Below are positions 1 to 8,077 of a DNA stretch of 11,017 nucleotides, piece after piece. This DNA comes from Monoraphidium neglectum. Taxonomy: Eukaryota > Chlorophyta > Chlorophyceae > Sphaeropleales > Selenastraceae. A program made the position numbers and the translations under genes. The notes under the pieces were generated by a model, which was not told the origin of the DNA, did not search any database, and saw only the letters and a list, made by a program, of their open reading frames with translations. The stretch lies in contig NW_014012231.1 in assembly GCF_000611645.1 (NCBI RefSeq), positions 4,006 to 15,022 on the forward strand. The letters run 5' to 3'. The stretch's first letter is position 1, and every line of letters starts with the position of its first letter.

Positions 1-777
1 CGCGTGGAGGGCGTACGCCGCGAGCGCCGGCCCGAGCGCGCAACGCTCCTGCGCGGCCAGCTGCGCGGCCGCGGCGGCCGCCGCGTCCCGCGCGCCGGCG
101 AAGCGCGGCGCGGCGCGGGCGACGGCCGCGGCAAGCGTCTCAGCGGAGGAAGCGTCCACGTTTCGGACGAACACAGGGGCGCCTTGGAGGAGGCCTTTTG
201 GGTAGTAAGCGTCCAGCTTGCGCAATGAGTAGGCCTGCCCTACATCGGGGCGGCTGTCCCGCTGCTCCAGAAAAAACCAGCACTCCTCCCCCAGGCCACT
301 GCGGGCGCGACAAGCACGGCGAATGGGGGTTCAATGGCGTGAGACTGGCGGGATCAGGGCGCGCGCGGCTCGCGTGTGTCGGGGACACGGAGTTGGCACG
401 CTTGAGCGCCCTGGATGGGCCGAAGGAGCCAAAACCGGCCCGCGAACGCGGCGGCTGCTGAGGGAGAGCGGCCGGTGCCTAAAAGCGGGCGTCCCCCCCG
501 GCGCGGCTTGCTGCAGTGCGGCCCGCCCAGCGCTGCACCCGCCACCCACCCCGCCTCCGAGATCTCCTCCAGATCCGCCTCCGCCCGCTCGCATTCCGCC
601 TCCGCCGCCGCCACCGCCGCTTCGGCCTCCGCGAGACGCCGCGCGTCTGCGCGCTCCGCCGCGCGCTCCTCGGCGCTGAGCAGTGCCGCGGCTGCCGGCG
701 GCTCGGGAATGAGGTAGGCGTGCCAGTCCAGCGGGGCCCGCCGCTCCTCGCGCTGTGCAAGTGTCGGCAACGACTGC

Positions 778-876
<99 letters not shown>

Positions 877-993
877 AGTCCAGGCGGCATACGCGGAAGT
901 CCCGAACGTCGCTGCAGCTGCTGCGGCTGCTGCGGCTCTTGCGGCTTGTGTGGCTGCTGCAGCTGTGGGGGTCCCATAGGCGGGGGTTCCAAG

Positions 994-1079
<86 letters not shown>

Positions 1080-1893
1080 ATGATGTCGCTGGTGTGGAGG
1101 CCTCGCCTGCGGAGACCGCGCCTCCAGAGGCCGCATCTGCGGAGGCCGCGCCGGCAGCGACGACGCCGCCGGCTGTGGCTGCTGCTGGGTCTGTTGCCGC
1201 TGCTGCCCGGGGTGCGTGCAGGGCGCTGGGGCTGGCAGTGGCTGCTGCCGTCCCGACTCCCGAGATGGATGCTGCTGCACTGCGGCCCCCTCCCGGGCCG
1301 CCAGCGCTGCCGCGGGCTCTGGGGCATTCTGCTGAGGCGATGCGCACCCGGGACCGTCGGGGCAGCGGACATTGGGGTGGCGGAGCGCGTCCGGCGGCGC
1401 CGCTGCTGGCACGGGCGCGGGCCGGGCGGCTGCCGCGCTGCGCTCCGGCTGCGACGAGCTGTGCAGCGCAGGCTGCTTGACACCCTCCTGCTGCGGCTCC
1501 TCTGGGCCTGAGTGCACTCCCGCGCCGCCATCCTCCGGCCCCTGCGCCTGCGGCTGCGGCTGCGGCTGCCTCTGGCAGTGCTGTCGCTCCTCCTCCCCTG
1601 CCCTCGAAGGCCCCCCGTCCGGCGGCGCTGCGGCATCGGCCGTGTTGGCTGACGCCACCTGCTGTTGATGCCCCTGCGACTGCTCCGGCGGGGTTCCATC
1701 GCTTAAGCTGGGTGCCCCGTCAACCCCTGCTGCCGCTGTGATGTGAGGAGGGCGGCGGTGGCTGAGCGAGGGGCTGGTGAGCCTCTGCTGCGGCGGGCTG
1801 TCGCGCCTGCCAGCCGAGCCAATTGCACAGCCTGATGCATGCCGCATCTCCTGCTTCTGCTGCTCCTGCGGCTCCGGCTCATCCTGCCGTCGC

Positions 1894-1938
<45 letters not shown>

Positions 1939-2169
1939 TGCTGCTGCTGCTGCTGCTGCTGTTTCTGCTGCTTTTCTTCGCGCCTGTGCTCCTCCTGCTG
2001 CTGTTTCTGCTGCTCTTGCTGCTCTACTTGCTGCTCCTGCTGCAATTCCTGCTGCTCCTGCTTCCCTGTCTTCTCCAGCGGCATGTGCCGCTGCTCCTGC
2101 TGTTCTTGCTGATGCTGCTGATCCTGCGCCTGCTGCGACTGCTCCTGTGCCTGCGGCTGCTCTTGTGCT

Positions 2170-2227
<58 letters not shown>

Positions 2228-3970
2228 CTTGCAACTGCTGCTGATGATGATGCTCCTGCCGCCGCAGCCGATGCTGCTGCTGGGGCGACGACTCCGCGCC
2301 TCGCGACCGCGGCGAAGACAGCCGGAAGCGTTGCGGCGAGCGGGAACGCAACCGCGGCCGCTTCTCCCCGTCGTGCCGCGAACCGTCCTGCCGTTGACGC
2401 AGCTGCGGCACATGCAGTTCTGGCGATCGCGGCCGCCGTTGCGCGTTCCTGGGGCCAGCCCGCGCCCCGTCGCCCCGCGCGCCGCCTGCGCCGCGCTCCC
2501 GGCAGCGTTCGGGCGATGGGCGGCGCAAGCCGCTGCGCTGCAAGGGACGATCCGTGCGGCGCTCTGCGGGCGACCGGCTCCTGCCTCTCCCCCTCTCTGC
2601 TGCGCCGCTGGCGCCGCGCGCCAGGCTGCTGGCTCGGCGGCCTCTGTCAAAGCTGCGGCTCCTGGCCCTGGCTGGCATCCGGCGCTCTCGCGGGCTCCGG
2701 CTCAGGCTGCGGCGGCGGGGCGCCGAGGCGGCACCGGACCTGTCAAGGCAGGCGGGCCCGGGCCGGTCGTTGACCCTTGGGTCGCCGCGCCTGCTCCTGC
2801 TCCTGTGCCTGCTCCTGTGCCTGCCCCTGCTTCTGCTTCCACTCCTGCTCCTGGGATGGCTGCTGCTCAGCTTCTGCCCTACGAAGCTGTCATTGTTGTG
2901 GCAGCCATTCATGTGCGGCCCCCTACTTAGGCCCCCACCCCTGGGACCTTTGCAGCCACGGCCGTGCAGCGCACCGCCGCTGGAGGTGCTGCCGCTGCTA
3001 GTGCTGCTGCTGCCGCTGCTGGTGGTGCTGCTGCCGCTGCTGGTGGTGCTGCTGCCGCTGCTGGTGGTGCTGCTGCCGCTGCTCATGCCGCAGCTGTGTT
3101 GGGGGCCTGCCTTGCCCGCTGAGCCCTCGCCTGCCTGCGCGCCTGGCAGCGCAGCGTCATGCTCCTTGTTCTGCCCCTGTTGTGATGGCAACTCTGCCGC
3201 TGGAAGCCCCGCCTTTGCACACAGCTGTGGCTCATCGTGTGCCGTGCTGCCGTCCTGCTGCTGCTGTTGCTGCAGCTGGTGCTGGTGGTGGTGGTGGTGC
3301 TGCTGCTGCTGCGCTTGCAAGTACGGCCGCGGCAGCAGCATGCCGGCCGCCGACGCCACCCGCGGTGCCGCGGGGGATTCGCGTGCAACGCTCGACCCTG
3401 AGTCAGGGCGACAGGCGCGTTGCTTCGCGCGGTTGCATCCGCCCCGGCTGACACCGCTGGATGGCGCTGGGCGCTGGGGCGCGTGCGCACCTGTGGCCGC
3501 CCCGTTCCCTCCATCGGCGGTCGCCGCTGCCCCCGCGTCCGCGCTGCTGCTGACCATCTGCCGCGCCTGCTGTCCCGCCTGCGGCTGGGCCTGCAGCAGC
3601 CTCCCCAAAGCAGCGCTGTAAGCCTCCAGCTCCAGCGCTTGCTGCCCGTCCCCGTCCGGCCGCCCCCCCTCCCGCTGCTGAGAAGACGGCAGTTGAAACG
3701 CTGGGGTCACACGCGCCAGCTGTGCTGTGGGGGACGCGCCCGCAGCCGCGCCCTTCCCGGGGACGGCGCCTGAAACGGCGCTGGGCCTCCGACCATCAGG
3801 TGAGTGGCCGCGCATACACGCGTCTTCGGCGGCCTGCCCTTTTGCTTGCGGCGCCTTGGCATCGGAGACACAAGCGGTGGCGGCGGCGGCAGCAGCGGCA
3901 CCTCCAGCAGAGGTTTTTGAATGGCAAAGCTGATCTGCTGTCTGCTGCTGCTGCTGCGTCTGCGTCTGCG

Positions 3971-4023
<53 letters not shown>

Positions 4024-4294
4024 GCCACAACTGCTACGGGCCCTTGCTGCTGGTGCTGCAGTGCTGGAAGCCGCCGTTCCTGCCCTTGGCTCTGCTCGGG
4101 TGGGTCCAGCACATAGCCCGCCTGCTTAGCCCTGGCCATGGCAGCAGCGGCAGCCGCTGCGATGCAAGGTACTGTTAAGCCTGTGGCTGTCAAGCCCGTG
4201 ACGGGGGATAGCTGCCCCCTCAGCTGGTGCGGCGCAGGTTGGCTGTGCATAGGGGCGTGGCGCTGGCGGGGCATCGCAGCCGCTCCCACGTGCA

Positions 4295-4326
<32 letters not shown>

Positions 4327-4823
4327 CGAACTGCCGCCTGCGTGGGCCGTGCTACCTGCGGCGTTGAAGCGACGGGCCCCGCGTCCCCTGGGGGCGGCAA
4401 CAGTGCCTGCGCCTCCTCCAAAAGCCGACGCCGCTTGATGGCCGGCAGATTTGGCTGCGCAGGCTCAGCAAAGGCTGCAGGCTCCCGCCCGAGGCACTCC
4501 GCTGCCTGCACCCGCCTGTCTCCGCCGCCCGCGTCGCCGAAGCCAGTGCCGCCAGCGGCAGCCAATGGCTGTGGCGCCGCTGCGTCCCCAGGCTCCCCAA
4601 GGCGCTGCGCGGCGGCATGTGCGCCTTGGCCATTGGCGGCCGGCCCCGCGGCTGGCCTTGGCTGCGGCCTCTGTGCCACGAGGACATGCTGCTGTGTGTT
4701 TTTGCCGCCCTTCCTGCTGAAGGCTGACCTGATGCTCGTTTTGGGAAGCAGGACGAAGGTCACGCCGCTGCCCGCCCCGCCGACACCACCGCCCGAGGCT
4801 GCCCCGTCGTCCCCGCCTTTCAT
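1..4823 (-). CDS. Giant Gln-rich, RS-domain nuclear-type protein with possible GYF-like segment (3' end outside window)
   Basis: I read two exons, 4823-550 and 298-1, joined in phase 2 (donor G|GTGGGT, acceptor cccgcag). At least 1524 residues lie in the window and no stop codon is reached. The ATG at 4823 is the first after an in-frame TGA at 4898-4896. In order: Gly/Ala-rich N-terminus; Gln tracts near residues 167-176 and 268-284; Gly-Ser-Thr heptad repeats at 583-615; an Arg/Ser (RS) domain at about 650-846; a Gln/Glu/His-rich region at about 850-1010 with further Gln tracts; eight His plus 22 Gln at 1247-1276; 31 CAG-coded Gln at 1318-1348; an Ala/Glu helical segment at about 1380-1425; and, after the intron, a Trp-Phe-Phe motif that begins a GYF-like stretch. 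RS domains are typical of pre-mRNA splicing and transcription-coupled nuclear proteins, and polyQ is typical of transcription cofactors, so a nuclear RNA or transcription role is inferred. I do not recognise the family. An additional 5' exon cannot be excluded. Confidence 0.72.
166..279 (-). other. Possible divergent GYF-like domain in the second exon of the Gln-rich gene
   Basis: Residues about 1432-1469 read Trp-Phe-Phe-Leu, then about nine polar residues and Gly, Tyr-Ser-Leu, a Leu three residues on, Tyr-Tyr-x-x-Gly, Leu, and Pro-Val-Phe-Val. This follows the spacing of GYF and GYF-like adaptor domains (W-aromatic-aromatic, G-P-F/Y-S, L, aromatic-x-x-G-aromatic/L, V). Those domains bind proline-rich peptides, often of splicing factors, which would fit the RS domain upstream. 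The Pro normally found after the Gly of the motif is not present (Gly-Gln-Ala-Tyr-Ser here). The match is by eye only. Confidence 0.35.
299..549 (-). other. Intron of the Gln-rich gene
   Basis: This is a 251-base GT-AG intron. The donor on the minus strand is GGG|GTGGGT and the acceptor is cgcgcccgcag|TGGCC. The unspliced frame runs on only as low-complexity sequence and stops at 354. Joining 550 to 298 instead continues the acidic helix straight into a sequence rich in aromatic residues. A second acceptor at 235-236 exists, with a donor at 545, but it would discard the coding-like stretch 298-235. Confidence 0.65.
780..872 (-). repeat. Pure CAG trinucleotide repeat, 31 copies (CTG on the plus strand)
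   Basis: Uninterrupted 31 CTG units on the plus strand read as 31 Gln codons (residues 1318-1348) in the minus-strand gene, flanked by one CAA. This is the longest tract in the window. Purity suggests recent expansion by slippage. Confidence 0.97.
996..1085 (-). repeat. (CAT)8(CAG)22 compound repeat, His8-Gln22
   Basis: On the minus strand, eight CAT codons (1085-1062) are followed by 22 CAG codons (1061-996). They give a poly-His run fused directly to poly-Gln at residues 1247-1276. Confidence 0.97.
1896..1961 (-). repeat. CAG repeat with one GAG interruption (Gln8-Glu-Gln13)
   Basis: Eight CAG codons, one GAG and thirteen CAG codons lie within a wider Gln/Glu/Lys-rich region (about 1840-2160). 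The single Glu codon is the only interruption in 22 codons. Confidence 0.95.
2172..2222 (-). repeat. Pure CAG repeat, 17 copies
   Basis: Seventeen uninterrupted CTG units on the plus strand code for Gln at residues 868-884, just after the RS domain. Confidence 0.96.
2979..3077 (-). repeat. 21-base tandem repeat coding Gly-Ser-Ser-Thr-Thr-Ser-Ser
   Basis: Three perfect 21-base copies (3077-3015) are followed by degenerate copies to about 2979. They code a Gly/Ser/Thr heptad at residues 583-615, directly before the RS domain. The repeat is likely a flexible linker and grows by whole units without breaking frame. Confidence 0.9.
3972..4022 (-). repeat. Pure CAG repeat, 17 copies
   Basis: Seventeen uninterrupted CAG codons at residues 268-284 are followed in the protein by alternating Thr-Gln pairs and five more Gln. 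Confidence 0.96.
4296..4325 (-). repeat. Pure CAG repeat, 10 copies
   Basis: Ten uninterrupted CAG codons at residues 167-176 form the first Gln tract of the protein. Confidence 0.95.
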
Positions 4824-5225
4824 GTCGGGGCTAGCAAGGGCGCGGCAGCCGCTGCGTCGGCCCCGCCAGGCGCGCCGGACGCCTCGCGCGCTGCGTCAAC
4901 GCACCATTGCCCGCTGTGCAGAGGTGGCGGAAGGCGCGTACAGCGCGTTCATCAGCGGGGATAACAAGTTAAGCATGCTGTTTTGTACACGTCTAAACTC
5001 CAAGCCATAGCCTCTACACACTGGACACTGCACATTTACGTACAGTCGGCTCGCCGCGTCCAAATGGCCTGGAACGCATACGCTTATCACCAACCCTCAC
5101 TTCAGATATCAAGACGGCTGCCCCCTGCTGCCGGTGTGATCACATGCGATCTTGATGGCGCGCTGTCACTAGTTGAGACGAGATCCCATCGTCGCGTCGC
5201 AACAGCGCTCGGTCAACTTGATATG
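4824..5225 (-). promoter_or_regulatory. Intergenic region: probable 5' UTR and promoter of the Gln-rich gene
   Basis: This is less GC-rich than the flanking exons and holds no long coding-like frame. A TGA at 4898-4896 is in frame with the ATG at 4823. A short minus-strand frame (5093-4896) and an acceptor-like gacgcag at about 4895-4889 leave room for a spliced 5' leader, but I see no firm promoter motif. Confidence 0.4.
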
Positions 5226-5230
5226 TTACA
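5226..5230 (-). terminator. TGTAA polyadenylation signal of the PDZ-like gene
   Basis: TGTAA on the minus strand lies 103 bases beyond the TGA stop (5335-5333) of the PDZ-like gene. TGTAA is the usual poly(A) signal of green algae such as Chlamydomonas. Position and strand both fit. Confidence 0.7.
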
Positions 5231-5332
5231 TGGATCACAGTGGTACTGCACTGACGACACATCTGCATACTCTCTCGGGGCGGTGACGCCAACTCCTGCT
5301 GTCCTCGTGCAGTGACGTCCACCTTCGCCCAA

Positions 5333-7857
5333 TCATGGTTCAACAACTCGCCGCTCCAACACTGCAAGAGGTCGGAACAGCGTGGTGTCAGTCGTCGCCA
5401 CGGCGGGCGCTCCCTGGTCGCAGGCAGCTGCAGAACAACCAACCGTCAACCGACCAACTGACTGAACGTTGTGCTTCAACGCACAAGCCCATGTAGGGGC
5501 GGCGGCACTCCCCATGCAGGACCCACCTCACCTAGCGTCACGGGGCCATCCCGGTACGTCCCTCGCCGCAGCGCAGTCCGGATCGCGCCCCACTTCCCCT
5601 TGTCTGCGCCGTAGACAACTGCGGGGGTCCATTCGTTTGATGTGTGTCACCACCGTACGGATTTGCCACAGCCACACAAGAGGGGCGCCGCAGCGGCCTC
5701 ATGAGCCATTTTGCATTCCTTGAAAGTCGCCAGGTCGGGCTAGTACATAGGCACAACATAAATGCATCCAAGCATGAAATTGGATCATGACAAGACTACA
5801 CAGGCTGCATGTGCGAGAGGGCTTAGATTTGCATGGCGATAATCAACGTGCACAAATGATGCCAGACTGGCATGCAATTACGGCAGAGATGTGGCGCGTC
5901 ATGCGCGTGACATAATTGAGCAACCGCAAGCGCTTGCTGAGTGCCTGCGCACCTAAGTGGCGCTCTGGCGCGACCTGCAGGGGCGAGAGGCAGGCGGCCT
6001 CAGAAATGCAGCAGGCGGCGGCCCGTGAAGCTGGGCGCTGCGCTGGCCGTTTGCGCGCGTGCCGGTCGAAACAATAGTAACAGCAGCAAGCTTGGTTCAT
6101 TGCCGTCGTTGGGCACGGCAGGCGTCGCTCACCGCCCCAAAGAGCGCCTTGGTCGGCCACACGGGGCACGTGCAAGTGAAGGCCCGGAGGACGTCCCCTG
6201 CGGGTGGCAGCGCGCGCCGCGTTCATGGCGCAGCAAGCAAGTTGGCAAGTTCAGATACATGAGCCTGCTTTTGCAGATTGAAGGGTCGTCCCCTGAGGGT
6301 CGATGCAATGGGCGCCCCTGCGTAATTTCAAGCGACCGCCTGAAACCAAGCACACCCTAGGGGTCCACGCCCGAGGCTCACCCTCCAGTGCAGCTTCTGC
6401 TTCCTTGACCTTATTCAGCCGCGCCACCTGCAGTACGCAGGAGAGGTACACCAGCAGCGCCACGTCTCATATTGAGATCAGCACGCCAGCCTGGACAACA
6501 TGTTGACGTGCAATGGTTGTTCGACATGCTGGTTGCCCTCACTTGAATCTTGACGGTCAGCCGTGAGCTGACCAGCCGCAAATCAAGCAAGTTTCCAGCC
6601 CGATAGGCCTCCGTACCCGCGGCCAAACACCTGCTCACCTTCTGCCGCTGCTCCGCATTGCTGCCCTCCACAAACCCCGCCACCGAGGCCCGCTTCCGCC
6701 GCTCGTCGAACTCGAAGACGACGCCCAGGGGCCGCGGCAGCGTGACGCACACGATCTGGCTGGGCCCCGGCAGCAGCTTCTCAAACACAAACGTCCTGCA
6801 AACGGCGGGAGCACAGGGGCAGGCGCGGCACTGTCCATCCATCCCAGCTGGCTGTTGACAATGCAGCCTTGCATACCTTGCAGACCAGCCTGCGTTCACA
6901 CCGCTTCGTTGCCAAGCTCATGGTGAGGCATTCGGGCGTCTGTCGTGCATGCGTTAGACATACGCTTCCAACACGCCGACTGTTGCACTGCCCCACACGC
7001 ATCAGGGGCGGCCGCCCGGCCGCACCGTGGCTCTGTGGCGCCGACCTTCCCTACGCCCACGCGCACGCGCTCGCCCGGGGCGTCGCTCGCGACCGGCCAG
7101 GGCGTGTATGAGATGGGCTTGAACGCCAGCAGGTCCTGGGCATGTGGGGCAGAGGCGGCGAGCATGAGCGCCCCGTCGTCACGAGAGGGGGCAGTGCCGC
7201 CAGGTGCTGCTGCCGACCCCTCTGCGCGCCCTCTCATGACGGCTGCCTGCTGTTTGACCCGCATGCGATACCCCTAAATTCGCGGCTTGAGGCGGCAGTG
7301 GCTGCTGAAATCTGAGGCGAGGGAGATGGCCAGCAGCAGAGGCGTCCGTGCCGCGAGACTGCGGAAAGGCACACCGTTGGGTTTCTGAATCGCTGGTGCG
7401 GCTGCCACTCATCAGCTAGACTCACGTTTTTATCGACCTCCGGGCTCACGCCCTCGGGGGCCTCGAACATGGTGCCTGTCTTGGGATCCTCAAACAGCCG
7501 CCCGCTGTCCAGGAGCTCTTTGGGGGGCGGCCGCAGCACCCAGGCGCCCACCGCCAACGCCGCCACCAGCGGGAGGCTGACCGCCGTGAGGAACGCTGCA
7601 TCCGCCCCTGCGGCACACTCCGCATCGAAGCAGACGGGGGGCACAAACGCTGTGGCTGCCGCGGCCGCCGCCCAGCACTTGGCTTGAGCTGCTACGACTG
7701 CCACGGGCAGAGCACCGAGTGTCGCCATGCAATGCACGGGCCGTTGCGTGTGTTGCCTGGCCGTCACCACGCAGTTGGGTCCCCATAGATGCCGATCTAG
7801 CCCCTGAACCACGCGGGCTCGCTGCCGAGGCAAAGGAGGGAGAGGCCTGCTGAACAT
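5333..7857 (-). CDS. Membrane-anchored, probably plastid PDZ-like domain protein (about 8 coding exons)
   Basis: Minus-strand exons: 7857-7426, 7135 to about 7067, 6795-6639, 6427-6382, 6197-6133, 5974-5953, 5618-5532, 5361-5333. Donors are mostly GTGAGN and acceptors mostly end in GCAG. The last six exons join in matching phases and end Leu-Glu-Arg-Arg-Val-Val-Glu-Pro-stop. The first exon has an Arg-rich, nearly acid-free N-terminus (residues 1-44, transit-peptide-like; a second Met is residue 44), an Ala-rich stretch, and one membrane helix at about 89-108. Exons 3-8 form a PDZ-like domain: Arg-Pro-Leu-Gly-Val-Val-Phe-Glu (carboxylate-loop equivalent), Val-Glu-Gly-Ser-Asn-Ala, Gly-Asp-Val-Leu-Arg-Ala, then Asp-Gly-Pro-Val-Thr-Leu-Val-Leu-Glu-Arg. 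I infer a thylakoid or envelope scaffold or assembly role; no partner is visible. Exon 2 leaves in phase 0 but exon 3 at 6795 needs phase 2, so a tiny exon is missing, or exon 3 starts at 6830 (in frame, 313 residues in total). Confidence 0.75.
5953..5974 (-). other. 22-base micro-exon of the PDZ-like gene
   Basis: The acceptor cccctgcag precedes GTC GCG CCA GAG CGC CAC TTA G and the donor GTGCGC follows. It starts in phase 0 and leaves in phase 1. That is exactly what joins exon 5 (ending Leu-Phe-Gly-Ala) to exon 7 (Val-Tyr-Gly-Ala-Asp-Lys). Without it the frame would break. Confidence 0.7.
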
Positions 7858-8077
7858 AGACGTGATCTGGAACTGAAATCGCGAAGTTCAACAGGTCAAT
7901 TGGACTTGACTTGTTTCAAAGCTGAAAGGAGGCTGGAACGCTGTGCTTAGCTTGCCATCAGTTTAGCATCGTCACCAGAAGGGTGTCGGGTGCTTCAGTC
8001 GGAAACGAGAACTCTCATTTATAGGTAGCCCACTACCGTCGCATGGGCACCAACAACTTAAGCTACGTTTCAAAACC
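7858..8077. promoter_or_regulatory. 220-base divergent (bidirectional) promoter between the PDZ-like gene and RPAIN
   Basis: The start codons at 7857 (minus) and 8078 (plus) face away from each other with 220 bases between them, so both promoters and both 5' UTRs must fit here. The segment is clearly less GC-rich than the exons. A TTTATA element at 8018-8023 lies 55-60 bases before the RPAIN ATG and could act as its TATA box. I see no equally clear element for the minus direction. Confidence 0.6.

Noticed and set aside
235..545. Alternative intron 545-235 joining TGG to GCC in phase 0
   Set aside because: It works on phase but drops a coding-like stretch (298-235) and uses a weaker donor than 549.
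780..1061. CTG repeats as a CRISPR-like or satellite array
   Set aside because: There are no spacers and the repeats sit in frame inside a coding exon.
516..1511. Plus-strand open frame of 331 codons with long poly-Leu runs
   Set aside because: It is the antisense reading (CTG) of the polyGln exon; no coherent domains, and the minus frame has an RS domain and consistent splicing.
1777..2112. Plus-strand frame very rich in cysteine
   Set aside because: It is TGC reading of the same CTG repeats; not a metal-binding protein.
1839..3621. Plus-strand Leu- and Ala-rich open frames
   Set aside because: These are shadows of the GC-rich repetitive minus-strand exon. Apparent hydrophobic runs come from CTG repeats, not membrane segments.
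4896..5093. Minus-strand frame with a Cys-Pro-Val-Cys motif upstream of the Gln-rich gene
   Set aside because: It is short, has only one such Cys pair and no supporting splice chain; likely 5' UTR or chance.
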